A stretch of 64,000 nt of DNA from Bacteroidetes bacterium UBA4416 (GTDB taxonomy: Bacteria; Bacteroidota; Bacteroidia; B-17B0; Aurantibacillaceae), in the NCBI GenBank assembly GCA_002390745.1, contig DGQK01000051.1, positions 1 to 64,000 of the forward strand. The letters run 5' to 3'. Position 1 is the first letter of the stretch. Every line of letters begins with the position of its first letter. The notes below the pieces were generated by a model. It saw only the letters and a program-made list of their open reading frames with translations. It ran no database searches and was not told the origin of the DNA. Made by a program: the position numbers and the translations under genes. Shown piece by piece: positions 16,306 to 24,797 of the stretch.

Positions 16306-19300
16306 ATGTCCCCTTCCGATAGTTCATTACCGTTGATCGAACATAAGCTTTCCAGCCTGCTCCATGAAGGTCCTGTATCCTATTCCCTGTTCAGGGGAAA
16401 AGATTTTGTGATCGAGTTTGCGAACGATGAGGCGCTGAAGCTATGGGGCAAAGACAAAAGCGTCATCGGAAAAAAGCTGACGGATGTTATTCCGGAGATC
16501 GTCGGACAGCCCTACCTGAATATCATCCAGAATGTATATGATACAGGCATGGCTTATGAGGGAAAAGAGAGCCTGGCCTACCTCGAAAAAAACGGGGTCC
16601 TGTCTCCCGTTTATTTGAATTTTATTTATAAAGCGCTGAAGAGCGACAGGGATACAGACCATAGCATTCTGTGTCTGTGCTATGATGTTACCGAACAGGT
16701 TGTTTCCCGTAAAATGATTGCAGAGGCGGAAACGCGGGCGCACCTGACGGAAAAAAAATTCAGGAATGTGGTATCGCAGGCCCCGGTGGGCATTGCCATC
16801 CTGAGAGGTCCGGAATTCCATTTCGAAATGGCCAATAAAACATACCTCTCCCTGATCGGGAAAACAGAGGAAGAGGTTTTAGGAAATGTGTTTTTCGATT
16901 GCCTTCCGGAAGAAACGGCCGTGACAAAATCCGTCCTGAAAAACGTTATGGAGAATGGGGTAGCCCATCATACGCCCGAGCTGGAGGTGATCCTGGAAAG
17001 AGAGGGGAGAACAATGCGCGCGTTTTTCAGCCTGGTGTACGAGCCTATGAAAGAAACGGACGGCAGCGTCAGCGGCATTATGGTAATTGCCAACGAGGTC
17101 ACGGAGCAGCGCATGCAGGATGAAAACAACTCGAGGCTTGCCGCCATTGTACAATCCACAAGCGACGCCATTATTGCTGTAAATCTCAACCGGCTCATCA
17201 TCAACTGGAACCCTTCTGCGGAAAGGATTTTCGGATACACGGAAGCAGAGATCCTGGGCAAGCCTATTACAACGCTTATCCCGGAAGGCCTTTGGCACCA
17301 GGAGGACGAGATCTTCGATAAAATTCTCAAAGATCAGCCTATCGCGCATCTTCAAACCATCCGCAAGCACAAGTCAGGCGCTCCCATCGATATTTCATTA
17401 AGCATCTCACCGGTTAAGGATAAGCAGGGCAATATTGTAAGCGTGTCGAAAATAGCGCGCGATATTTCCAGGCAAAAGAGCATTGAGCACCTCATCAGCG
17501 ATAACGAGGAGAAATTAAAGATCCTGGTAGAGGCCAGTGAACTCGGCACCTGGGAGATCTACCTCAAGGAAAACAGAATCACCTATTCGCCACGCTACCT
17601 GCATTACATGGGGTATCAGGAAACAGATGCTCCTTCGCATGAGGAGCTGATAAAGCGCCTGCATCCCGACGACCTGAAAGTGAGGGAAAAAGCATTTGCC
17701 CAAGCCTATGAAACCGGCCTTTTGAATTATGCGACGCGGGTTGTGTGGCCTGACGGAAGCCTCCACTGGATAGAGGCTAAGGGAAAAATGCTGCATGATG
17801 ATGAGAACAAGCCGTTCAAAATCATCGGTACGATCAGGGACCTGACAGATGAAAAAAGAAAGCAGCAGAAGATCGAGGAAAATGAGTTGCGCCTGCGCAC
17901 GGCCGCTTTATCGAGCGAGCTCGGAACATGGGACTACGACCCTAAAACAGAAGTGCTGCGCTGGGACGATGCTTCCCGCAAGCTTTTTGGCATTGGTCCT
18001 GACGTTCCGGTAACGATGGACCTCTTTTGGGAAAGCATACACCCCGACGACCGGCCGGGAACCCTGGACAGAATGCTCGAGGCTCTGAACCCGCGTATCG
18101 CCAGCAATTACGAATCGGAATACCGGATCGCCGGCCTTCCCGACGATAAGGTAAAATGGATCCATGCCAAAGGAAAAGCCTTTTTTGATGAGAACCAGGA
18201 GCCGTATCATTTCTCCGGTACGATGCTTGACATTACCGAAAAACGAATGGCGCTGGAAGAGCTGAAGGACAGCGAGCAAAAATTCAGGCTGCTGGCTGAC
18301 TCGATGCCCCAGCTGATCTGGACCGGTGATGTGCAGGGAACTTTAAACTATTTCAACAGGTCTGTGTACCGTTACTCAGGCCTCAAGCCGGAAGACCTTG
18401 TTGGAAAAGGATGGTTGCAGATCGTGCACCCCGATGAACGTGAAGAGAACATCCGCTTGTGGCTGGAATCGGTAAAAAACGGAAAGGACTTTTTATTTGA
18501 GCACCGGTTCAGGAGGCACGACGGGGAGTACCGCTGGCAGCTGAGCCGCGCCATACCTCAGAAAGATGCAGCCGGCAATATCCAGATGTGGGTGGGCACC
18601 AGCACCGATATCCACGACCAGAAAACGTTTTCCAAAGAGCTTGAAACAAAGGTGCAGGAACGGACAAAAGACCTGCAGCAGGCTAACCAGGAGCTGGAAC
18701 GGATGAACGAAGAGCTGGCCTCTTTCGCGTATGTATCAAGCCACGACTTGCAGGAGCCCCTGCGTAAGATACAGACTTTTGCTAACCGCATTGCTGAGAA
18801 GGAAGTGCTTTCCGATACGGGAAAAGATTATTTCAGGCGCATGCAGGACGCCGCGCAGCGGATGCATCTGCTTATAGAGGACCTGCTGGCTTATTCGCGT
18901 ACCAGCACTACCGAAAAGGTATTTGAAACCTGCCCGCTCACCACCCTGATCGAAGAGGTGAAGCATGACCTGGAACAGGTGATCAAAGAGAAGCAGGCGA
19001 CCATCGACTACCAGGACCTGCCGGTGATGCACATTATTCCTTTCCAGTTCAGGCAGCTTTTCACCAATATCCTTTCCAACGCACTCAAATTTTCCAGGCA
19101 GGATGTACCTTCATATATTGTTATCCGGGCCGAGGAAGTGCAGGGCAACGGACACCCCGATCTCGTAAAAGACAAAGCGTATTATCACCTGACGGTGCAG
19201 GACAACGGCATTGGCTTTTCTCCGGAATACAATACGCGCATCTTCGAAGTATTTCAGAGGCTGCATGGAAAGCACGAATATAAGGGAACAGGCATAGGCC

Positions 19301-19401
19301 TGGCTATCTGCAAGAAGATCATGGAGAACCACCAGGGAAGCATTTCTGCTGTGGGAGAACCGGGTGTTGGTGCAACCTTCCATATTTATGTCCCTGTATA
19401 G
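16306..19401 (+). CDS. Soluble multi-PAS sensor histidine kinase
   Basis: A 1031-residue kinase without membrane segments. Six PAS units follow each other at about 10-130, 155-275, 280-395, 400-525, 530-655 and 660-785; units 4-6 are PAS_3-like with HPDD/HPDE (LHPDDL, IHPDDR, VHPDER). A coiled coil (ELETKVQERTKDLQQANQEL) joins to the dimerisation domain with phospho-acceptor His813 in SSHDLQEPLRKI, then an HATPase domain with N-box LSNALKF, DNGIGF and GTGIGLAICKKI. No receiver is attached and no response regulator gene adjoins, so it signals to a distant partner. Small ligands or redox state are likely inputs. Confidence 0.93.
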   Translation: MSPSDSSLPLIEHKLSSLLHEGPVSYSLFRGKDFVIEFANDEALKLWGKDKSVIGKKLTDVIPEIVGQPYLNIIQNVYDTGMAYEGKESLAYLEKNGVLSPVYLNFIYKALKSDRDTDHSILCLCYDVTEQVVSRKMIAEAETRAHLTEKKFRNVVSQAPVGIAILRGPEFHFEMANKTYLSLIGKTEEEVLGNVFFDCLPEETAVTKSVLKNVMENGVAHHTPELEVILEREGRTMRAFFSLVYEPMKETDGSVSGIMVIANEVTEQRMQDENNSRLAAIVQSTSDAIIAVNLNRLIINWNPSAERIFGYTEAEILGKPITTLIPEGLWHQEDEIFDKILKDQPIAHLQTIRKHKSGAPIDISLSISPVKDKQGNIVSVSKIARDISRQKSIEHLISDNEEKLKILVEASELGTWEIYLKENRITYSPRYLHYMGYQETDAPSHEELIKRLHPDDLKVREKAFAQAYETGLLNYATRVVWPDGSLHWIEAKGKMLHDDENKPFKIIGTIRDLTDEKRKQQKIEENELRLRTAALSSELGTWDYDPKTEVLRWDDASRKLFGIGPDVPVTMDLFWESIHPDDRPGTLDRMLEALNPRIASNYESEYRIAGLPDDKVKWIHAKGKAFFDENQEPYHFSGTMLDITEKRMALEELKDSEQKFRLLADSMPQLIWTGDVQGTLNYFNRSVYRYSGLKPEDLVGKGWLQIVHPDEREENIRLWLESVKNGKDFLFEHRFRRHDGEYRWQLSRAIPQKDAAGNIQMWVGTSTDIHDQKTFSKELETKVQERTKDLQQANQELERMNEELASFAYVSSHDLQEPLRKIQTFANRIAEKEVLSDTGKDYFRRMQDAAQRMHLLIEDLLAYSRTSTTEKVFETCPLTTLIEEVKHDLEQVIKEKQATIDYQDLPVMHIIPFQFRQLFTNILSNALKFSRQDVPSYIVIRAEEVQGNGHPDLVKDKAYYHLTVQDNGIGFSPEYNTRIFEVFQRLHGKHEYKGTGIGLAICKKIMENHQGSISAVGEPGVGATFHIYVPV

Positions 19402-19447
19402 AAAGCCTCTCCTTTCAAAGGATCACAACGCATGGGTTGTTATAAAC

Positions 19448-19486
19448 TAAAAAAGCCTCAGCGCCTGAACGGCAATGAGGCTTTTT
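19448..19486. terminator. Bidirectional terminator
   Basis: AAAAAGCCTCA / TGAGGCTTTTT 11-bp stem between the convergent kinase and fasciclin genes, with T-runs on both strands. Confidence 0.8.
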
Positions 19487-19500
19487 AATTCAGGACCGGA

Positions 19501-20073
19501 TTATTTTGGCATCAGCACGGTGTTCACCACATGGATCACGCCATTGCTCTGGTTCACGTCCTTGATCGTTACCATCGACATACCGCCTTTTTCATCGGTG
19601 AGCACAAGGTCTTTGCCTTTCATGGTCGCCGTGAGTTTTCCTCCTGCAACGGTTGTAAGTTCAGCCTTGCCGTTGCCTTTTTTGATCAGGCCGGCGATGT
19701 CGGAAGAACTCCATTTTCCGGAAACGACATGATAGGTCAGAATGCCGGTGAGCATGGCTTTGTTTTCGGGTTTCAGCAAAGACTCTACTGTGCCCTTTGG
19801 CAATTTATCGAATGCTTCATTGGTAGGAGCGAATACCGTAAATGGCCCCGTACCTTGCAGGGTTTCGACCAGGCCTGCAGCTTTCACTGCCGCCACCAGG
19901 GTTGTATGGTCTTTGGAATTTACTGCATTCTCAATGATATTCTTAGAAGGATACATCGCTGCACCGCCTACCATCACTGTTTTTTCTTTGGAGTCCATTT
20001 TCTCCTGCGCAAAAGCGCCTTGAGCCATAAGCGTAACGCACGCTAACAGGGCCATTTTTGTGATCATTTTCAT
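19501..20073 (-). CDS. Secreted fasciclin (FAS1) domain protein
   Basis: A 190-residue exported protein. A signal peptide ends near AQGAFAQ (residue ~22). One FAS1 domain covers ~45-188 with the H1 motif TGPFTVFAPTNEAFDKLP, YHVVSGKW in the middle and the H2-like NGVIHVVNTVLMP at the C-terminus. FAS1 domains mediate adhesion at the cell surface or in the matrix. It is monocistronic, flanked by a terminator on one side and a 220-bp gap on the other. Confidence 0.93.
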   Translation of the reverse strand: MKMITKMALLACVTLMAQGAFAQEKMDSKEKTVMVGGAAMYPSKNIIENAVNSKDHTTLVAAVKAAGLVETLQGTGPFTVFAPTNEAFDKLPKGTVESLLKPENKAMLTGILTYHVVSGKWSSSDIAGLIKKGNGKAELTTVAGGKLTATMKGKDLVLTDEKGGMSMVTIKDVNQSNGVIHVVNTVLMPK

Positions 20074-20240
20074 AAGTATGTGTTTTAGGATTTGAATGAT
20101 ATACGGCAGAAAAAAAGATCCGGATTTCGGTTGGATGATTTTTTTTGAAAATAAACAGAAGGATCACATGCATAATTCTTTGAGCCATCTTTAAGGAGGC
20201 TGTGAGGATGACGTGAGTTACATACGTGCACATACAGCCA

Positions 20241-20272
20241 AAAGCCCGTCACGACATACCGTAACGGGCTTT
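20241..20272 (-). terminator. Terminator of the downstream-facing hypothetical gene
   Basis: AAAGCCCGT / ACGGGCTTT stem with a 14-nt loop, 25 bp after the stop at 20297. Confidence 0.6.
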
Positions 20273-20296
20273 ATAAACTAATGTGATTCAAGAGTA

Positions 20297-20908
20297 TCAG
20301 TACTGTAGCACTCCGTTGATCAGGCTTTTCCACTGCTGGTTGGAAGAATTGATCCAGGAGAACACATGCTGGAGCTTATCTCTCAACCGGGCGAGCACCG
20401 GATGACCGGTCCCGGCCACGATCCTGCTTCGTTCTGCCTCCACCGCACTTACTTTACAGCCCGAACGTGTTACGACAAAGGTGCAGGTAATTCCTTCTTC
20501 AACGGACGGAATAGCCTCCGGGCCGGAAACCATGGTGACCTTAAAGCCAAAATGCTCGGTGTCTTTCAGCAGATTTTTCTCGTGGAGGAATTCCCCGATG
20601 CGGTACCAGATGAATTTATCTTTATCTTTTTCTTTATCATAGCAGCGTACCCGTATTAAGTTCCCGGTTTGGGGGGCAGGTACATGGAGTATATTTCCCG
20701 TTTCATCGGTGAGATGAAACTCTGCGGGTGTTTTTCCACACAGGAGCTGCCAGTTGTTGATGTCGTTGAGCCGTTTTTTGGCATTTTCAAACAATACAAA
20801 GGCTTCATGCCTGGAGGATGCCTCCACCTTTTTTTCCACATCCCTGTACTTTTCGCCGGTATAGCGAGCCTTGAGGCTTTTTTCGTTACTAACTGCAATC
20901 ATGGCCAA
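20297..20908 (-). CDS. Conserved hypothetical cytosolic protein
   Basis: A 203-residue protein not recognised as a named family. There is no signal peptide or membrane helix. Features: an N-terminal helix rich in Lys/Glu, a central NWQLLCGKTPAEFHLTDETG segment, GNLIRVRCYDKEKDKDKFIWYRIGEF that looks like a beta-strand plus binding loop, and a Ser/Arg-rich VEAERSRIVAGTGHPVLARL before a C-terminal helix. The mixed alpha/beta pattern with IRV..Y could fit a small lipid- or ligand-binding fold, but no function can be assigned. Isolated, with its own terminator. Confidence 0.75.
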   Translation of the reverse strand: MAMIAVSNEKSLKARYTGEKYRDVEKKVEASSRHEAFVLFENAKKRLNDINNWQLLCGKTPAEFHLTDETGNILHVPAPQTGNLIRVRCYDKEKDKDKFIWYRIGEFLHEKNLLKDTEHFGFKVTMVSGPEAIPSVEEGITCTFVVTRSGCKVSAVEAERSRIVAGTGHPVLARLRDKLQHVFSWINSSNQQWKSLINGVLQY

Positions 20909-21096
20909 TGGATTTTGGGGTTCGTCTATACATGGTTCAAGTTTAATACCAAGTCTCCGGCTTTAACATTTTTTCAAAGAGAGAGCCGATATACGCTATA
21001 ACCCTGAACAGGCAAATAGATACAGTGCAGATGAGAAATCACTTTCAAAGCCTTTATAGTCAGACCGATCGCTTAGTTATGATCCGCAGGAGGTTT

Positions 21097-22065
21097 TTAG
21101 TTTTTCTTCCCGGAGAAATCATTTAAAAGCTTATCCGCTTTCTCCGCCTTCATTTTTCGTTTTTTGGCTTTCAGGGAAATAATTTCTGCGCTTTCTTCAC
21201 GGGCAATATCTTTTTTGTCGGCCACGAAAGTGCGATCATCCAGCAAATACCCATTCCCTTCGCATAAGATATGGACTTTCAGATTTTCGATACAGATTCC
21301 CTCGTCATCATCGGCATAAGCGATGTTGGTATGCTCTACATGCCGGCCATCGATGATGATGATCATTCCGGATCCGATACAGTAGGCATCACGCCCTTTC
21401 CGGATGATGAGCGCTGTATTTTCACTGATCCCGATACCCACACAGGTAGGGTTCATCACAATAGCCTGCGCCAGACGGCCAAAGCGGCCGCGGTTGGTAA
21501 AATGCGTATCAACGATACAGCCATCCATAAATCCGAGCCCGGAGCTGAGTTTGATGCTGTTCTTCACCAGGCGCTCATGTGCCTCTACCTGGTACATCAT
21601 GAGGTTGGTAGCGGCCATCGCGCCGGCGCTGGTTCCTGCTACAATAAAGTCGGGATCGTTGAAATAGCGTTCTTTCACCGCTTCGAGAATATCGGTATTC
21701 CCGAGAATAGTCGATAGTCTGAACTGATCGCCCCCGCTGAAAAGTACGGCATGGGCTTCGCGGATGCGCTCCAGGAAAACGGGATTGTGTGCTTCGGGGT
21801 GATTGCCAATGCTGATAAAACCGACTTTTTTAAAACCTATCCGGCTAAATGCTTTTTTATACATCGCATTTATTTCACCGGGTTCGGAAGAGGCAGTGGT
21901 AATGATCTCGATACCACCTTTCTGTTTTTTTGCGGGAATAAGCTGATTCAGAATTTCGAGGCGTTTGATCTGCTTTGAGGTAATGTCTCTTACAGTCATA
22001 CTTTCTCCTTTATCTTCGGCGCCACCGATCAGGATCAGCTTGCCTTTGGGCACCCTGGTTGTCAT
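21097..22065 (-). CDS. cphB: Cyanophycinase-type peptidase (S51 family)
   Basis: A 322-residue enzyme predicted to cleave cyanophycin (multi-L-arginyl-poly-L-aspartate) to beta-Asp-Arg dipeptides. Diagnostic motifs: GKLILIGGAEDKG at the N-terminus, LFSGGDQFRLS, the nucleophile Ser146 in VAGTSAGAMA and DTHFTNRGRFGRL near residue 190. The C-terminal tail is Lys/Glu-rich. The ATG at 22065 is preferred over the upstream TTG at 22092. No cyanophycin synthetase gene is present in this window, so it may be a scavenger or act on another isoaspartyl peptide. Confidence 0.88.
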   Translation of the reverse strand: MTTRVPKGKLILIGGAEDKGESMTVRDITSKQIKRLEILNQLIPAKKQKGGIEIITTASSEPGEINAMYKKAFSRIGFKKVGFISIGNHPEAHNPVFLERIREAHAVLFSGGDQFRLSTILGNTDILEAVKERYFNDPDFIVAGTSAGAMAATNLMMYQVEAHERLVKNSIKLSSGLGFMDGCIVDTHFTNRGRFGRLAQAIVMNPTCVGIGISENTALIIRKGRDAYCIGSGMIIIIDGRHVEHTNIAYADDDEGICIENLKVHILCEGNGYLLDDRTFVADKKDIAREESAEIISLKAKKRKMKAEKADKLLNDFSGKKN

Positions 22066-22168
22066 AAAAAGGGAATTAGGGAGTTTGTGCAAAGGTGTAC
22101 CGGATAAATCAGAACGTTTGTGTGGTCCAGTTATTTTTCCACCTTTGACTTTATCGTTTTGAGAAAGA

Positions 22169-22324
22169 TTACTCTTGCTCTAATATTGCATTGATTAAGT
22201 CGATCTGCCCCCTGTAAGGATTGCGCAGCTCGGATTCAAATAATTGCATCAACTCAGATTTTTCATAATCCTGTTGGGAAAGCACCTGCTCTTCTTCTTT
22301 AAAGTGGATATCTGCTGTTTTCAT
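22169..22324 (-). CDS. 51-aa acidic small protein
   Basis: Reads MKTADIHFKEEEQVLSQQ and ends GQIDLINAILEQE. Strongly acidic, helical, no signal peptide or membrane segment. The stop is 103 bp upstream of the cyanophycinase start on the same strand, so the two may be co-transcribed. ATG start, clean codon use. Unrecognised. Confidence 0.5.
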   Translation of the reverse strand: MKTADIHFKEEEQVLSQQDYEKSELMQLFESELRNPYRGQIDLINAILEQE

Positions 22325-22516
22325 AACACCATTTTTTTAAGATACTGCATGACGTCGGCAATTCTTATGCCGCTGTTTTATCCTGGTAGCCAGGTCACTA
22401 AATAAGTATCGGAACGGTCTTTCCGCGATGGCGGATGCATCAAATGGGAATTTAAATCCACACAACGAAAAAATCCGGCTCTTCCCGGGGCACGTATCTG
22501 AGTACCTGATTTGATT

Positions 22517-23506
22517 ATGAACAGCCTGATCAATCAAAACTATATGAAAAAATTTACACTTCACCTGGGTGATATATGGAGCATCACCAAAAAAACCTTC
22601 AGCGCCTGGAATGCCGCAGATCCGTTCAGGCAAAGTGCTGTCATTGCCTACTATGCTATTTTTTCCATTCCTGCCCTGTTGGTAATCATCATTACCCTTG
22701 CGGGCTTTGCCTTTGGACGTGAAGCCGTGCAGGGTGAAATCTCAAAGCAGATAGGCCAGGCTATTGGTGAGGGCACTGCCCGGCAAGTGGAAGAAATGAT
22801 CGCAAAGGCCGGCGAGCAAAAAAATTCGATCTGGGCTACTATCCTCAGTGTGATCACATTGATTCTGGGCTCCACCGGTGTATTTGCGCAACTTCAGGTA
22901 TCCCTCAACCAGATCTGGGAGGTGAAGGTGGTGGCGAAAAAGAAATGGCTTAAAAGCATCAAAGACCGGCTCTTCTCTTTCGGCCTTATCTTATCCATCG
23001 GCTTTCTGCTTCTGGTTTCCCTGCTTCTGAGTACAGGCCTTTCCGCCTTCAGTGAATGGATCAAAGTGCACCTGCCGGATATTATGATGTTTGTATTCCG
23101 TCTCCTTAGTTTTATCCTGTCTTTCGGAGTCACCTCTGTGTTGTTTGCCCTCATGTTCAGGATATTGCCCGATGCGCGCATCCGCTGGAAAGACGTGATC
23201 ATCGGTTCTATCGTAACCTCTCTGCTTTTTGTACTCGGAAAATTTGCCCTGGGAATTTATTTCGGTAAAGCCAACCCGGGGTCTACCTACGGCGCAGCAG
23301 GCTCCGTTGTCCTCCTGATGCTTTGGGTATCTTACTCCTGTATGATTCTTTTTTTCGGCGCTGAATTTACTAAACAATTTGCCGTACATTTCGGAAGAAA
23401 AATAGAGCCGACCAAAGACGCCGAACTGATCGTGCTGCCTGAAGAAAAAGAACTGGTGGTAGAAAAACAGATCGCCGTGGATAAAGAAGCTCCCGATGCC
23501 TCATGA
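22517..23506 (+). CDS. YihY/UPF0761 family membrane protein, copy 1
   Basis: About 329 residues with six membrane helices. It carries the family signature AYYAIFSIPALL after the first amphipathic segment, ATILSVITLILGSTGVFAQL with SLNQIWEV, and GSTYGAAGSVVLLMLWVSYS ... FFGAEFTK near the C-terminus. The family, formerly called RNase BN or BrkB, is now viewed as an inner-membrane protein of unsettled function (envelope or lipid homeostasis). ATG 22517 is used; 22544 is an equally good start. The stop overlaps the ATG of the DUF481 gene by ATGA, implying coupled translation. A second copy lies at 36083-37021. Confidence 0.9.
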   Translation: MNSLINQNYMKKFTLHLGDIWSITKKTFSAWNAADPFRQSAVIAYYAIFSIPALLVIIITLAGFAFGREAVQGEISKQIGQAIGEGTARQVEEMIAKAGEQKNSIWATILSVITLILGSTGVFAQLQVSLNQIWEVKVVAKKKWLKSIKDRLFSFGLILSIGFLLLVSLLLSTGLSAFSEWIKVHLPDIMMFVFRLLSFILSFGVTSVLFALMFRILPDARIRWKDVIIGSIVTSLLFVLGKFALGIYFGKANPGSTYGAAGSVVLLMLWVSYSCMILFFGAEFTKQFAVHFGRKIEPTKDAELIVLPEEKELVVEKQIAVDKEAPDAS

Positions 23507-24237
23507 GAAAATATAGTTTAATCCTGATCACCATCTGTATTACCAAATTATTGCCCGCACAATTCAGCGATTCTGTTACTTACTATACGGGGCTCAATGC
23601 CACAGGAACCTACAATAAGACCAACGATGGCGGCGAACTCTACAATTTCAATAATGCGGCAAAGCTCAGCGTCCGCAAAAAAAGCATGTCGCTCAATTCC
23701 AATACAAAATGGGTATATGGCAAGCAAACCAATGTGCTCACGAACAATGATTTTTCCTCGGCCCTGGATTTCAACCTTTATAAAACCCTGCCCCATTTCT
23801 ATTACTGGGGCCTGGCCAATTACACGTCGAGCTATTCCCTGAAGCAAAATCACCAGTTGCAGAGCGGGCTTGGCATTGCCTACAATTTTATAGATAAGCC
23901 CGGGGCCAATATCAATGTGAGCGACGGGCTCATCTATGAATACAGTGATGTGATCCTGAACGACAGCACCAATGAGATTTACGATACCTGGAGAAACTCT
24001 TTCCGTCTGAGCTTTCGCTGGGACATCCGCAGCCGTGTATTTATAAACGGCGTCGGCTTCTTCCAACACTCCCTCAACTACGGGGATGACTATATTATCC
24101 GGAGCGATCTGAGCCTGGGTATCCGGCTCAAAAAATGGCTGAGTCTCACCACAGCTCTGAACTATAATAAGGTAAGCAAAACACAGCGCGAAAATTTACT
24201 CATCACTTACGGCCTGCTTATCGAAAAATATTTCTGA
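23503..24237 (+). CDS. DUF481-type outer-membrane beta-barrel protein
   Basis: A 244-residue exported protein. A signal peptide (KYSLILITICITKLLPAQ) precedes alternating hydrophobic strands: YYTGLNATGTYNKTNDGG, LSVRKKSMSLNSNTKWVYG and a C-terminal strand ending in aromatic Phe (LLIEKYF), as in outer-membrane barrels. DUF481 proteins are salt-stress-linked small barrels. Its 4-bp overlap with the YihY gene suggests an inner/outer-membrane pair made together. Confidence 0.8.
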   Translation: MRKYSLILITICITKLLPAQFSDSVTYYTGLNATGTYNKTNDGGELYNFNNAAKLSVRKKSMSLNSNTKWVYGKQTNVLTNNDFSSALDFNLYKTLPHFYYWGLANYTSSYSLKQNHQLQSGLGIAYNFIDKPGANINVSDGLIYEYSDVILNDSTNEIYDTWRNSFRLSFRWDIRSRVFINGVGFFQHSLNYGDDYIIRSDLSLGIRLKKWLSLTTALNYNKVSKTQRENLLITYGLLIEKYF

Positions 24238-24238
24238 G

Positions 24239-24499
24239 CTAGCCCATGAATTTCCGAAGCTCTGACTCGATGCGGCCGCAGCCCAGCAGCATGGGCTTAT
24301 CGGCTACCGTGATTGCAATAACGGAGCCTTCGATGGCATACATACCTTTTATGTCGCCCAACGGTGTAGGTACTTTGAAGGAGCCCTGCGAAGCATCGCC
24401 GTCAAAGCTTCCTCTCGCATGGGTAATGCCGTCTTTGGCTTTTTGAAGGAGCTCTTCCGCTGCTCCTGAAAATTCTATGGAAAACTGACAACGTGCCAT
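24239..24499 (-). CDS. Small conserved protein, possibly PHA-granule-region-like
   Basis: An 86-residue cytosolic protein ending 1 bp from the convergent DUF481 stop. It has an ampholytic N-terminal helix (EFSGAAEELLQKAKDGI), then beta-strands GSFDGDASQGSFKVPTPLGD and IEGSVIAITVADKPMLLGCG with a C-terminal helix IESELRKFM. This layout resembles the short polyhydroxyalkanoate-granule-associated or SRPBCC-like proteins, but the match is weak. Monocistronic. Confidence 0.6.
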   Translation of the reverse strand: MARCQFSIEFSGAAEELLQKAKDGITHARGSFDGDASQGSFKVPTPLGDIKGMYAIEGSVIAITVADKPMLLGCGRIESELRKFMG

Positions 24500-24797
24500 A
24501 TTAACTGGTTTTAGTGGTTGTTGATGAAACAGGATCCTCAGTGGTAAAGAAAAGGATCAGATCGAACACATTTCCTTTAAATAGCTTTTTAACTAAGGTT
24601 CTCATTGATTGGGGCATTTTTTATTTTTTTAATCTATTTTAATGCCATTGCGATAAGTCTCCAGCCGTTTCCATGGGGATTATTATGGTCAAATCCTGAT
24701 AAAAGCCCCTTAAAATCCTCTTGCCTGATGCCTTACAGGCGGGTAACAGGCAGGGAACTGAATTTGCATAAGCTTATTCCACGATTCAACAACTACC
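24500..24797. other. AT-rich intergenic region
   Basis: No gene is seen. TGAATTTG about 30 bp before the next ATG is one base off the -7 consensus. Confidence 0.3.
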
